A DNA stretch of 64,000 bases from Chthoniobacterales bacterium (GCA_036569045.1 DATCRI010000011.1:62001-126000); one strand, 5' to 3'. Counted from the stretch's first letter, positions 28,059 to 37,058 are shown. Notes: generated from the sequence alone by a model not told the origin. Made by a program: numbers and translations.

Positions 28059-28481
28059 TTATTTCTTCTTGCCCTTGCCACCCTTGCCAGCGGCGACAGC
28101 TTCCTGGCCGGGCTTCGGACGCTTGGCGCCATACTTGGAACGGCTGCGACGACGACCATCAACCCCGAGGGAGTCAAGGGAACCACGAACGATGTGGTAA
28201 CGGACGCCGGGAAGATCCTTCACACGACCACCACGAACGAGCACGATCGAGTGCTCCTGCAGGTTATGACCCTCGCCAGGGATGTAGGCGATGACTTCCT
28301 GACCGTTGGTGAGGCGAACCTTGGCGACTTTACGAAGCGCGGAGTTCGGCTTCTTCGGCGTGCGGGTCATGACCTGGACGCAAACGCCACGACGCTGCGG
28401 GCAATTCACGAGTGCCGGCGACTTGGACTTGACCGTCACCTTGGCGCGTCCCTTGCGGACCAGTTGATTGATTGTGGGCAT
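28059..28481 (-). CDS. rpsL: 30S ribosomal protein S12
   Basis: 140 residues from [20 protein letters not shown]. Decoding-centre motifs [20 protein letters not shown] and [20 protein letters not shown] are intact, with Lys at the TPKKPNS site associated with streptomycin sensitivity. The longer frame to 28532 would start inside the leader and is rejected. C-terminal tail is Lys/Gly rich (GKGGKGKKK). First gene of the supercluster. Confidence 0.96.
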   Translation of the reverse strand: MPTINQLVRKGRAKVTVKSKSPALVNCPQRRGVCVQVMTRTPKKPNSALRKVAKVRLTNGQEVIAYIPGEGHNLQEHSIVLVRGGRVKDLPGVRYHIVRGSLDSLGVDGRRRSRSKYGAKRPKPGQEAVAAGKGGKGKKK

Positions 28482-28521
28482 TGGGTGTTCCTCGAAAGTT
28501 TCCGCTAAAATTTTTGGGGAC

Positions 28522-28546
28522 AAAAAAACCACACGGCGATGTGGTT
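28522..28546 (-). terminator. Terminator-like hairpin in the rpsL leader
   Basis: On the - strand AACCACA-TCGCCG-TGTGGTT (28546 to 28527) is followed directly by a T run (28526 to 28522). It lies 40 bases before the rpsL ATG and ~100 bases after the stop of the upstream AraC gene. It can be the AraC terminator, or an attenuator within the ribosomal leader if the promoter lies in 28560-28640. Confidence 0.65.
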
Positions 28547-28648
28547 GGCTCGTGACCCCGACGTTGTGCGGGAACGGTTAGATTACTGATTCGACGTTTA
28601 CGCGCAACAACAAAATGACAAATTTTTACAGACCTCGGAGGGCTGGAT

Positions 28649-29581
28649 TTATGCGGCTGCGCGGGTGATTTGCCCCCCTGCGGGACGACGTCCATACAGG
28701 CAGGGACAGCATCCAAAGGCTTCAGCAAACGCTTTACTGAAGTGACTGAGACTGGAATAACCGACGGTCACCGCGGCCTCGGTGACGTTCGCCTCGCCCC
28801 CGCGAAGCAGCTCGGCCGCGCGCTCGAGGCGCGCCCGGCGCAGGTAGGCGGAGATCGTGATGCCGGTTTCCTGGCGGAAGATGCGACTGAGATAGAACGG
28901 GCTGCATCCCACGCGTTTCCCCAGCTCGGCCAGCGCGGGGGGATTTTCGATATCGGCGCGAAGGATCTCCTGCACGCGCTCGACCCGCTCGCGACCGACG
29001 CGTTTCGTGCGTTCGCAGAAAAGCTCGGATTTGCTTTCGACAAAAAGCGCGGAGGAAACCAGCTCCAGCGCCTTGGCATGGTGCCACGGGAGCCAGGCGG
29101 CGGGGGCCGCCGGAGGCTGGAGCATATCGATCGCGATCTGGGAAATTCGCGCGGTCATGGGCCGAACTTCGCAGATCGACTCCCCTCCCCGCGATGTTTC
29201 GATAAACTGCCGAACGATGGGACGCAGTTCGTTTGCGGCCGGAGAGGCCCACCGGGCAATCCACGAGCGCCGCATCTCCAATGCGACGAAGCGATGGCGC
29301 TGACCGCCGATTCGCTCCAGATTCTGACGCCGGCGCGGCGCGGTTGCGAGAGCCATGCTCCCCGGCTCCATCGCCCAAGGCTGCGTCTCCCCTCCTTGGA
29401 AGCGCCCCTGGCCATTCACATTCAGACAGAGAACGAGAGAGTGCGGGTCGAACCAATGGCGGCCGGGCGGCTCATCACTTTCATCCCACCGGGTGATGCG
29501 AAATCCTTCCTCTCGAGGATCGCCGAAACTCCCACGCTCGGAGCGGGCGGAGGCAGGCAAGGGAACGGAGTCAGCTGACAT
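28649..29581 (-). CDS. AraC-family transcriptional regulator at the end of the haem operon
   Basis: 310 residues. The C-terminal ~100 residues hold the two AraC helix-turn-helix units: PPALAELGKRVGCSPFYLSR and NVTEAAVTVGYSSLSHFSKAF, with linker FRQETGITISAYLRRARLER. The N-terminal ~190 residues (e.g. LVLCLNVNGQGRFQGGETQP) look like a cupin-type sensor. Its position just after hmuV, same strand, and the Fur-box-like site in front suggest a PchR-like, iron/haem-linked regulator; the ligand is unknown. Confidence 0.85.
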   Translation of the reverse strand: MSADSVPLPASARSERGSFGDPREEGFRITRWDESDEPPGRHWFDPHSLVLCLNVNGQGRFQGGETQPWAMEPGSMALATAPRRRQNLERIGGQRHRFVALEMRRSWIARWASPAANELRPIVRQFIETSRGGESICEVRPMTARISQIAIDMLQPPAAPAAWLPWHHAKALELVSSALFVESKSELFCERTKRVGRERVERVQEILRADIENPPALAELGKRVGCSPFYLSRIFRQETGITISAYLRRARLERAAELLRGGEANVTEAAVTVGYSSLSHFSKAFAEAFGCCPCLYGRRPAGGQITRAAA

Positions 29582-29598
29582 CGGACGGATCTTCTACA

Positions 29599-29613
29599 TG
29601 AGATTGCGTCTCA
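29599..29613. promoter_or_regulatory. Candidate Fur box upstream of the AraC gene
   Basis: TGAGATTGCGTCTCA is a 7-1-7 inverted repeat that matches the common Fur variant TGAGAATnATTCTCA at 11 of 14 paired positions. It lies 18 bases before the AraC start. A possible -10 box for that gene, TATAGT (29625-29620 on the - strand), sits next to it; I see no good -35. Iron control is inferred from the site and the neighbouring haem genes. Confidence 0.5.
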
Positions 29614-29671
29614 CTCTCAACTATAAAGTCTCGGAAGTTGGGTGGTTCACGCCGGCAACGACTGTCCGGTC

Positions 29672-30439
29672 TCAGGCCACGTGAAAAACGGCATGTTCTC
29701 GCCCCGGGATGGTCTGCACGCGGATGCCGTAGGCGATTTCCAGCCAATCGGGCGTCATGACCGCGGTCGCGTCGCCGGACCCGAGGACACGGCCGTAATG
29801 GAGAAGACAGACCTTGTCCGCATATCGCGCGCAGAGGTTCAGATCGTGGAGGACGACAACGACGCACCCGCCAGAGTCGGCAAATCGGCGCACGATTCGC
29901 AGGATGTCGCGCTGATGGCGAAGATCGAGACTGGATGTCGGCTCGTCGAGCAGCAGCCAGCGTCCCTCCCCTTCCGTGCCGACCTGGGCAAACGCCCGGG
30001 CGAGATGCACGCGCTGGCGTTCGCCTCCGGAAAGCGTGGTGTAATCGCGATCGGCCCAGCGGACCAGGTCGACCGCCTCGAGCGCGGCAAGCGCGGCCGC
30101 CTCGTCGATATTGCGTTCCCCGCCATCAAGATGCGGCGCGCGGCCCTGAAGAATCACCTCGAGCACGGTGAAGGGGAAGTTGAGCGCGCTCGATTGCGGC
30201 ACGACGGCCCGCCGACGGGCGAGAGTGGCAGGTTTCCAATCCGCCAACGGTTGCCGTCCGAAACTCACGCTCCCCGAGTCCGGCTTCAGGTCGCCGCTCA
30301 GGACGCGCAGGAGCGTCGACTTCCCGGCGCCATTGGAGCCCAGAATGGCCGTGACCTTCCCGTGCGGAGCCCGGAAGTTCACGCCGCCAAGAATGGGACG
30401 GCCCTTGCGCTCCACGAAAATGTCCTTTGCCTCGATCAT
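29672..30439 (-). CDS. hmuV: Haem ABC transporter ATP-binding protein
   Basis: 255 residues from MIEAKDIFVERKGRPILGGV. Walker A GSNGAGKST, Q loop VPQSSALNFPF, signature LSGGERQRVHLARAFAQ, Walker B WLLLDEPTSSLD, switch VLHDLN. The insertion around GTEGEGRW before Walker B is typical of HmuV. The ATG overlaps the hmuU stop (ATGA), so translation is coupled. Confidence 0.92.
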   Translation of the reverse strand: MIEAKDIFVERKGRPILGGVNFRAPHGKVTAILGSNGAGKSTLLRVLSGDLKPDSGSVSFGRQPLADWKPATLARRRAVVPQSSALNFPFTVLEVILQGRAPHLDGGERNIDEAAALAALEAVDLVRWADRDYTTLSGGERQRVHLARAFAQVGTEGEGRWLLLDEPTSSLDLRHQRDILRIVRRFADSGGCVVVVLHDLNLCARYADKVCLLHYGRVLGSGDATAVMTPDWLEIAYGIRVQTIPGREHAVFHVA

Positions 30440-31545
30440 GGCTGCCAGACGGCCTTGGCCCGCAGGAGCAGCCACAGAAAGAAAGGCGCCCCGAGAAGCG
30501 CAGTCAGGATGCCAATCGGCAACTCCGCCGGCGCGACAAGGCAGCGCGCAAGGGTGTCGGCGCCAACGAGGAGAGCCGCCCCGAGAAGCGCGGAAGCCGG
30601 GAGCAGAAAGCGGTGATCCGGGCCGGCGACGAGTCGGACCGCATGCGGAACGATGAGCCCGACAAACCCGATGACGCCGGTGAAGGCGACCGAGACGCCC
30701 ACCATCACGGTCGAGAGGAGAATGACCAGCGATTTCGTCCGCCGGACATCGAAACCGAGATGGGACGCCTCAGATTCTCCGAGTAACAGGCCATTGAGCG
30801 CCCGCGCCACGAAGGGCAGCAGCGTGAGCCCCACGAGGACAACCGGAGCGACGATGACGACCTTCGCCCACGTGGCGGCGCCGAGACTGCCCAACAACCA
30901 GAACGTCACGTCGCGCACCTGCTGATCATTCGCCAGGAAGATCATGAAAGCCGTGAGCGCCCCGGCCAGGGCATTGATCGCCACGCCGGCGAGGAGCATG
31001 GTGGCGACCACGGGATGGCCGTCGTGCAGCGACAGCTGCAAGATCACCAGCGTGGCGACGAGGCATCCCACGAACGCAGCCGTCGCGAGAAGATACGGTG
31101 CGGCCCAGTCGGGCAGCACCGGCAAAACGCGGTGCCCGAGCACGATCACCCCCACCGCCCCGCATGCCGCGCCCGCCGAGATTCCGATCAATCCCGGGTC
31201 CGCCAGCGGATTCCGAAACAATCCCTGCATCGAGGCCCCGCAGACCGCCAGCGCAGCCCCGATCAATGCCGCAAGCACGACCCGCGGGAGGCGGATCTGC
31301 AGAACGACGGTGCGCACGGTCGCATCCACCTCCCCGCCAGGCCCCGTGGCGAGAGCGAAAATGTCCGCCGGCGCGATGCGCATGGGCCCGATCGTCACCG
31401 CGGCCAGCGCGCATCCGAAAAGGAGCGCCACCAAAGCAAGAAACAGCCACCGACGCCGGCGCCGGGAGCGACGCAGAAGTTCTGCCGGGGCCGGAGCCTC
31501 CGACGGCGTCCAATCTGTCGCCCCGGACCAGGCGTTTTCCATCAC
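30436..31545 (-). CDS. hmuU: Haem ABC transporter permease (FecCD family)
   Basis: 369 residues with ~10 membrane helices. FecCD signatures RLPRVVLAALIGAALAVCGA and NPLADPGLIGISAGAACGAV, and VGFVGLIVPHAVRLVAGPDH near the end. About 35 cytoplasmic residues precede the first helix. It overlaps hmuT upstream by four bases and hmuV downstream by four. Confidence 0.92.
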   Translation of the reverse strand: MMENAWSGATDWTPSEAPAPAELLRRSRRRRRWLFLALVALLFGCALAAVTIGPMRIAPADIFALATGPGGEVDATVRTVVLQIRLPRVVLAALIGAALAVCGASMQGLFRNPLADPGLIGISAGAACGAVGVIVLGHRVLPVLPDWAAPYLLATAAFVGCLVATLVILQLSLHDGHPVVATMLLAGVAINALAGALTAFMIFLANDQQVRDVTFWLLGSLGAATWAKVVIVAPVVLVGLTLLPFVARALNGLLLGESEASHLGFDVRRTKSLVILLSTVMVGVSVAFTGVIGFVGLIVPHAVRLVAGPDHRFLLPASALLGAALLVGADTLARCLVAPAELPIGILTALLGAPFFLWLLLRAKAVWQP

Positions 31546-32363
31546 TTGCGGGCCGCCTGGGCCAATTCCCTCGCTGCCTGGGCAGAGCGCGGCCCGAGGC
31601 CGAGCAGATACATGTCGTCGAAGACCAGCAGGTGATCATTCTTCACGGCCGCCGTGGGGCTGAGGGCGGGATTCGCCTTCAGTTTCTCGAGGCCGCCGCT
31701 GGCCTGCACCGTGCGCTGCCCGGTGACGATCACCGCAGGATTCTGCCCGACGAGCGCCTCCCCGGAGACGGGTTTGTAACCCTCCGTGTCGGCGAAGATG
31801 TTTTTCAAGCCGGCGGCCGTGAGCATCGCGTCGGCCGCGGTGCCCCGGCCGGCGCCGATGAGGGTGCCGTCGCTGCGCGCCATCACGTAAACCGCGGTGA
31901 CTGGCTCGCCCTGCTTCGCCGTGGCCTCGGCAACCTCGCGATCGGTCTCGAAAGTGCTGGCGAGCCTCTCGCCGTCGGCCTTCGCGTCGAAAGCCTCGGC
32001 GACGGCCCGAATTTTCCCTTCGATGCCGGGAAGCGTATGGTCTTTTGGCAACGCGACGATCGGAATCCCCGCCGCCTTGAGCTGGGCCATTGTTTCCGCC
32101 GGCCCCGCCTCGCCGCTCGCGAGGATGAGGTCGGGCTTCATGGCGAGGATGCCCTCCGCGGAGAGAGCCCGCACGTAGCCGACTTTCGGCAACTTGAGCG
32201 CCGCCTCGGGATAGACGCTCGTGACGTCCACCGCCGCGAGCGTGTCGCCCTTGCCGAGCGCGTAGACAATTTCCGTGATGTCACCGCCCAGGGTGACAAC
32301 GCGCTGAGGCGCCGCCAGGGCGGTGCCGCCCAGCACCATCGAGAGAAGAACGTGGCGGAGCAT
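31542..32363 (-). CDS. hmuT: Haem ABC transporter periplasmic binding protein
   Basis: 273 residues. Signal peptide MLRHVLLSMVLGGTALAA, then VVTLGGDITEIVYALGKGD. The motif VGYVRALSAEGILAMKPDLI matches the HmuT/ShuT region that contains the haem-ligating Tyr. The start at 32363 was chosen because it gives a signal peptide and overlaps the hmuS stop by one base; the open frame continues to 32630 without meaning. Confidence 0.92.
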   Translation of the reverse strand: MLRHVLLSMVLGGTALAAPQRVVTLGGDITEIVYALGKGDTLAAVDVTSVYPEAALKLPKVGYVRALSAEGILAMKPDLILASGEAGPAETMAQLKAAGIPIVALPKDHTLPGIEGKIRAVAEAFDAKADGERLASTFETDREVAEATAKQGEPVTAVYVMARSDGTLIGAGRGTAADAMLTAAGLKNIFADTEGYKPVSGEALVGQNPAVIVTGQRTVQASGGLEKLKANPALSPTAAVKNDHLLVFDDMYLLGLGPRSAQAARELAQAARK

Positions 32364-33388
32364 CAGTCGAGGGAGGCTGCGAGGTTGCGCCAGTTGGAAT
32401 CCTCGGCTTCGCCGGGTTTCCGCTTTCCGAAGAACAGCGCGATGTTCTCGCCCGTCGCATCGTAGAGCTCGACCGAGGTCACGGCACCGTCCCTGGTCGG
32501 CTTTCGCACGAGCCACGCGCTGGCCACGCCGGATTCGCGGAGGTGCAGATTGAACTCGGCATCGAGGACGTTGATCCAGTCGCCGTAGGGCACGATCCGG
32601 TTGACTTCGCCGGTGTGAATCTGGATGCATCCGCGATTGCCGACAAAGACCATGATCGGCAGTTTCGCGGCGGAGGCGGCGCGCAGGAGGTCCCCGGCGA
32701 CCTTCGCGGAAAGCGGCGTGGCAAACTCCGGCCCGAGGAGCCGCAGAGCCTGCACGCGCCCCACCTGGAATTTGCGCAGCAGACCGAAGAAGTGGTGGGT
32801 GTCCTCCATGGCCCGGAAGGCCTCGAGAAATCCGGCGACGTCGATCTCGGCATCCGAGCGATCGGGCGCGGCGGCCTCCACCGGCAGGGCGACGAAGCCA
32901 TGGTCGTCACCCCGGAAATCGGCGATGAGTTTTTCAAAAGCGGTGAGATCGCTGTCGTCCTGCAGGAAAACCTTGTGCAGGGCGAGGCCGTCCGCGCCAA
33001 AGATCTGGACGCTGTTGTGCGCGCCGGTGGCCTCGTCCTCCCGCACGGCGAACGCCGCGCTCCACGACATCGGGAACAACCGCAAATCGATATCCGGTCC
33101 CACAACCTGGCCCATCGCGCCGCCACCGAAGAAACCGATCTCGCGGAAGAGCCCCTTGCGCTCATGCACGGCGTGCTCGTTGCGGGTGAGGCACATCACG
33201 CGACCGAGTTCCTTGAAGGCCTCGAGCAGCTCCGGCCATTCGGGGCGGAGGCGGATGACATGGTCGCCGGTCGCGAGAAGTTCCGCCTCGCTCACGCCGA
33301 GGCGGGCGGCGGCATCGCGGATGCGCAGTTTGGGTTCCGCCTGACGGAGTTCCGCCCAGGCCGATTTGAGATCGGAAGTGGTTTTCAT
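32363..33388 (-). CDS. hmuS: Haemin-degrading/haem-trafficking factor HmuS
   Basis: 341 residues, the family's usual length, made of two similar halves (~1-165 and ~190-341). RNEHAVHERKGLFREIGFFG and MGQVVGPDIDLRLFPMSW are hallmark motifs of the first half, VGNRGCIQIHTGEVNRIVPY of the second. Cytoplasmic; members bind haem and release iron or pass haem on. First gene of the coupled hmuSTUV operon; no TonB-dependent haem receptor is in the window. Confidence 0.92.
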   Translation of the reverse strand: MKTTSDLKSAWAELRQAEPKLRIRDAAARLGVSEAELLATGDHVIRLRPEWPELLEAFKELGRVMCLTRNEHAVHERKGLFREIGFFGGGAMGQVVGPDIDLRLFPMSWSAAFAVREDEATGAHNSVQIFGADGLALHKVFLQDDSDLTAFEKLIADFRGDDHGFVALPVEAAAPDRSDAEIDVAGFLEAFRAMEDTHHFFGLLRKFQVGRVQALRLLGPEFATPLSAKVAGDLLRAASAAKLPIMVFVGNRGCIQIHTGEVNRIVPYGDWINVLDAEFNLHLRESGVASAWLVRKPTRDGAVTSVELYDATGENIALFFGKRKPGEAEDSNWRNLAASLD

Positions 33389-33455
33389 GATTTCGATTCG
33401 AAGGAGGTCACGGTGGAAATGAGCGAGTTACGGTGCCCCGCGAAAGCCGGGCTGG

Positions 33456-35375
33456 CTAGCGGCAGCTTGCGATTCCTTGTCGCTGGATTGCTTTTCGTCG
33501 GGCGCAAGCCACGCCGCCCAGCGCGATTCCGGCCAGGCCGAGCAGCGCCCACGTGCCGGGCTCCGGGACGGCCGTGTAATCGAGGAAGAGCGAGTTCCCG
33601 GTCCGGCTGACCGAGAAGGTGCCATTGGCGTTGGTGAATCCGGAAGTGTTCACGACGAAATTCGTCGCCGAGAAACCGGTGATGCCACCGGAGGCAGTCG
33701 CGATGAGCCATTGATAGCTCTGGCTGGCATCGAAACCGCTGGCTGCCGCAAGGATGCCATCCACCGTGATCGAGGTCGCGTAGATCGTGAACTGGCCGCT
33801 GAGGGTGAGCGTGCCGTTGATCTGGACGAAATCCCAGCCGCTGGATTGGCTGGCATTCGCGACCTGCCACTCGTAGCCGCCGCCGGCGCTCCAGGTTTGC
33901 GACCCCACGAGGGTCAGCATCCCCGCATTCACGCCCGGTGCCAGGCGACTGCCGGAGGCAATCGTCACGCTTTTACTCACCGTGCCGGCCCCCCCGAGCG
34001 TAGCCGCCGTGAGCGTGAGCGCCCCCGCACCGCCGAACGACCCGTTTACCCGCAGCTTCGCGCCGGAGTTCACCTGCCAGCCGCCTGAGCCGGTATAAGT
34101 CCCGCCGGAAGCAATCTCGACCGTGCCGGCACCGACGGTGACGCCGCCGCTGAAGTCGAGCGGCCCGCCGAGGGAAAGCGTGCCCGCGCCCTGCTTGATG
34201 AAGCCGTAACCGCCGGAGACACCCCCGCCCAGCCGCACGGTGCCGGCGGAGAGATCGAAGAGATTCAGTGCGCCCAATTGCCAGCCGGCGTTGACCGCGT
34301 AGACGCCGGTGGCGGCGGACGTCGTGGTGATTCCGGTATTCGAGAGGATCTTCTGCGACGCGGAAGGCGTGATGGTGACGTTCGCGGCCGTCTGGAAGAT
34401 CATCTCGCCGACCGTGCGGTTCGAGTCGAGGGTTGCCGTCGCGGCGGTGGCATTGGCGAAACGCACGTTGCCCCCCTCGTTCGATGTCGAGCCCTGGGCC
34501 CAGTTCGCTCCGGCGCTCCAGACGCCCGACGGAGCGGTCCAGGTGCGGGCGGTGGGAAGCCCGGCGTCATCCGCATAATGATCGGCCGTATCCAGTCGCG
34601 CGCGCTGGAAGCTCATACTCGAAGCCGACGCGGCCCAGACGATCTCGTAGCTGCTGATGGACAGCGCGCTGAGGTCCCACTGAAGGGCGACGCGATTCTT
34701 GATCGAGCCGACGGCTTCGGGAATCGAGACCGTGCTGGCCTGAAACTCGCGCAGGTAATCCGTGGCGGCCAGCGTGTGCGTCCCGGTGCCGTCGGTGTAA
34801 CGAAGCCGGATGTTGGAGAAATCCACCAGCGCTCCGTCGGTCTGGAACTGGAACATCACCGTCTTCGCGAGGTAGGGCGAGGAAGCGTCCGCCGTGGAAT
34901 CCTTGAGGACGAAGGACGTCGGAGCGGCGTGGGAATAGATGTTTCCCGAGCTGTCCGTCCCGGTGATGAACGCGCTGGTCGTTCCCGTCTGGGTGATGGT
35001 CGGATTCTTCGTGTCCCAGAAGGCCAGCGGATTACCGGGATCGTAGGGACGCACGGGATCATTCTTGGAACCGGTGGGGAAACCTGCGACCGACGCCTGC
35101 ACGGGCTTCCACACCCCATTCTCGAGCTTCCCGCCGTGCGGCGCGGTCACGTCAGGATAATTCGCCGCGGTGTGCGGGGAGTATAAGACATTCCACTCGG
35201 CGAACTCCCCCTTCCAGCTCGTGTAGGCCGGCGGAGGGTTATTGTTGCTATCGAGCAGGTTGTATTTGGCGAGAACGGGGAGGTATTCAGGGCCGAACAG
35301 ATATTCCGCGCGGGAAGACGCGGTAAACCCGAGGCCGGCGGCCACGATCAGGAAAGGTCGGCAATTGAAGGTCAT
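33456..35375 (-). CDS. Large PEP-CTERM protein with autotransporter-type repeats
   Basis: 639 residues. Signal peptide MTFNCRPFLIVAAGLGFTASSRAE; C-terminal sorting signal VPEPGTWALLGLAGIALGGV followed by the basic ARRK, for recognition by an exosortase. The middle (~340-560) has beta-helix type repeats rich in Gly/Thr such as IKQGAGTLSLGGPLDFSGGV and GAGTVEIASGGTYTGSGGW, as in passenger domains. The N-terminal part (~25-240) is unlike the repeats and may be a binding domain. Probably exported and anchored or released at the cell surface. 67 bases upstream of hmuS, same strand, so some read-through is possible. Confidence 0.85.
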   Translation of the reverse strand: MTFNCRPFLIVAAGLGFTASSRAEYLFGPEYLPVLAKYNLLDSNNNPPPAYTSWKGEFAEWNVLYSPHTAANYPDVTAPHGGKLENGVWKPVQASVAGFPTGSKNDPVRPYDPGNPLAFWDTKNPTITQTGTTSAFITGTDSSGNIYSHAAPTSFVLKDSTADASSPYLAKTVMFQFQTDGALVDFSNIRLRYTDGTGTHTLAATDYLREFQASTVSIPEAVGSIKNRVALQWDLSALSISSYEIVWAASASSMSFQRARLDTADHYADDAGLPTARTWTAPSGVWSAGANWAQGSTSNEGGNVRFANATAATATLDSNRTVGEMIFQTAANVTITPSASQKILSNTGITTTSAATGVYAVNAGWQLGALNLFDLSAGTVRLGGGVSGGYGFIKQGAGTLSLGGPLDFSGGVTVGAGTVEIASGGTYTGSGGWQVNSGAKLRVNGSFGGAGALTLTAATLGGAGTVSKSVTIASGSRLAPGVNAGMLTLVGSQTWSAGGGYEWQVANASQSSGWDFVQINGTLTLSGQFTIYATSITVDGILAAASGFDASQSYQWLIATASGGITGFSATNFVVNTSGFTNANGTFSVSRTGNSLFLDYTAVPEPGTWALLGLAGIALGGVACARRKAIQRQGIASCR

Positions 35376-35394
35376 GCGCAGGAAGAAAAGTGGG

Positions 35395-36234
35395 TTAGCG
35401 CCGGCCGCTGCCGCTGCCTGGCGGGGGTGTCTCGACGGGCACGCGGTAGTCGGGATCGTCGAGGTCCTGGGCGTTGCGATTCCAGAGGCGCATGTCGCGC
35501 AACTGCTTCGGCGCCATCATCCGGATGCTGCCGTCGAGGAAAACGCAGACGGCGAGACCGTTGTGACGGAAATCGATGTTGCCGTAGTTGCCCGGTGGCT
35601 TGTCGCGGGCGTCGTCATCAGTGTCAGAGGAATCCCAGACCTTCACCCGCTTGTTCGGCGGCTCGAGCCGGTTGTAGCCGTCGACCTTCTTGTCCCCGGC
35701 GCCGTATCCGGCGCTGGCGAAAAGCAGCATCGACGACGGCTTGCTGACCTGCCCCATGCGGGTCGCGCAATCCTCTTTCATACTGAGTTCTCCATTCTCC
35801 CACTCCCCGCCGACGTAGTAGAGGTTCATGCCGAGCGCGGGAAACAGGCTCGTCGCGTAGGTCGAATCCATCCCGGAATTCTTGATCTGGGCCTTGTTGC
35901 GATTCACCAGGATCACCCCCTCGAGCCCGTAGTCGAAGTAGGGCGCCAGCCGGTAGGGATAGCGATGCGCGGCCTCCGGAGGGATGGAGAGCCCTCCCGC
36001 CGTATAGCCGCTGGCAGTGTCGTCAAACCCCGGCAGAAACACCCCGTCGTTGTCCGCCGTCGCCGCGGCGTAAGCGGACGCCAGGGTGCGGGCGGCGGCG
36101 GTTTCCCGGGCGGTGTAGCCGCTCTCCATCGCGCCCCGGGTGACGGCAAATGTGATCGATGTCAGGACGAGGACGATCACGAGCCCCGCCATCATCTCCA
36201 CGAGGGTAAAACCAGATTCTCTGTAAATTCTCAC
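35395..36234 (-). CDS. Type II secretion-type pseudopilin with H-X9-DG motif
   Basis: 279 residues. Prepilin leader and hydrophobic helix: MRIYRESG-FTLVEMMAGLVIVLVLTSI, with cleavage expected between G and F and Glu at +5. The C-terminal half has RHNGLAVCVFLDGS, the 'prepilin-type processing-associated H-X9-DG' motif. Many paralogues of this family occur in Verrucomicrobia, Lentisphaerae and Planctomycetes, often next to PEP-CTERM proteins. It is 19 bases upstream of the large PEP-CTERM gene and likely forms one transcript with it. Confidence 0.9.
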   Translation of the reverse strand: MRIYRESGFTLVEMMAGLVIVLVLTSITFAVTRGAMESGYTARETAAARTLASAYAAATADNDGVFLPGFDDTASGYTAGGLSIPPEAAHRYPYRLAPYFDYGLEGVILVNRNKAQIKNSGMDSTYATSLFPALGMNLYYVGGEWENGELSMKEDCATRMGQVSKPSSMLLFASAGYGAGDKKVDGYNRLEPPNKRVKVWDSSDTDDDARDKPPGNYGNIDFRHNGLAVCVFLDGSIRMMAPKQLRDMRLWNRNAQDLDDPDYRVPVETPPPGSGSGRR

Positions 36235-36342
36235 TGCGCCGAGGCTAGCGGGCAGGGAATTGCAGCGCTGTCGGCGGCTTGTGAAAGATTAGCGGGGAAT
36301 TGCGCTTTCCGGGCTCTCGCCGACAATGCGATCCGTCCGATC

Positions 36343-36380
36343 GGAAAGAAAAAGGCGACGGACTCATCGCCCGCCGCCTT
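36343..36380 (-). terminator. Terminator of the 216-residue PEP-CTERM gene
   Basis: On the - strand AAGGCGGCGG (36380-36371) pairs with CCGTCGCCTT (36361-36352), one mismatch, followed by TTTCTTTCC. It is 28 bases after the stop at 36408 and upstream of the pseudopilin gene, which therefore needs its own promoter. Confidence 0.7.
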
Positions 36381-36407
36381 CGTGATTCGAAAGATCCTCG
36401 CCCCCGT

Positions 36408-37058
36408 TTATGCCGCCAGACTTACCCGCCGCCGGCGCATGACGATCAACAACCCAAGCAGAGCCGCCACGCAAACGGCATATTCATGCGGCTCGGGCAC
36501 CGCCTGGATGAGCGCCACCTCGGTGTAAGCCGTGTGAGCGCTCGGCGTGGTCCACTCCATGGAAAACGCGTTGGCCGTTCCCAGGGCGCTCACGTCCCAG
36601 TCCCATGTGTAGCGGACATACGATTGTCCCATTTCAACCTGGCCCGTCGGCGCCGCCGAGAACGCAGTTGCCGACTGCAAACCGTTGAAGCTGAGCGTCG
36701 CAGAGCTTTCGGAGAACACGGAGGAACTCACGAACGACAACGTGACCGTTTTGACGCCTGAGAGGACGTTGCTCGTGGAAAGATCGAACGCCGGGGTGGA
36801 GAAAAACGTATAGTAGAACGAGTCGTAGAGTCCGCCCGAAGTTGCTCCCGTGACAATGAGGTCGGCGCCGCTATCCGATGCAGTATCGGGATTGAGGACA
36901 CCGCCGGTGCCCGGGGTCCAATTCGGCTGATTGGCCAGCGTCCATGCCCCGCCAGCGGCGCTCCACAGATCCACCTGCGTCTGGGCGCGCACGGAAAGAG
37001 GAGCCGCGACTCCGAAAAGAGCGACAAGGGCGAACCTGGAGAAGGAAATAAGTTTCAT
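36408..37058 (-). CDS. PEP-CTERM sorting domain protein (216 residues)
   Basis: Signal peptide MKLISFSRFALVALFGVAAPLSVRA, a Ser/Thr-rich all-beta body (e.g. LSFVSSSVFSESSATLSFNG), and at the C-terminus VPEPHEYAVCVAALLGLLIVMRRRR: the PEP motif, a hydrophobic helix and Arg-rich end for exosortase processing. No other domain recognised. Second of three such genes in tandem; an inverted repeat lies upstream of it. Confidence 0.85.
   Translation of the reverse strand: MKLISFSRFALVALFGVAAPLSVRAQTQVDLWSAAGGAWTLANQPNWTPGTGGVLNPDTASDSGADLIVTGATSGGLYDSFYYTFFSTPAFDLSTSNVLSGVKTVTLSFVSSSVFSESSATLSFNGLQSATAFSAAPTGQVEMGQSYVRYTWDWDVSALGTANAFSMEWTTPSAHTAYTEVALIQAVPEPHEYAVCVAALLGLLIVMRRRRVSLAA

Noticed and set aside
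33392-33402. TTCGATTCGAA palindrome before hmuS as a Fur box
   Set aside because: Only 11 bp and not similar to any Fur consensus; it may be chance.
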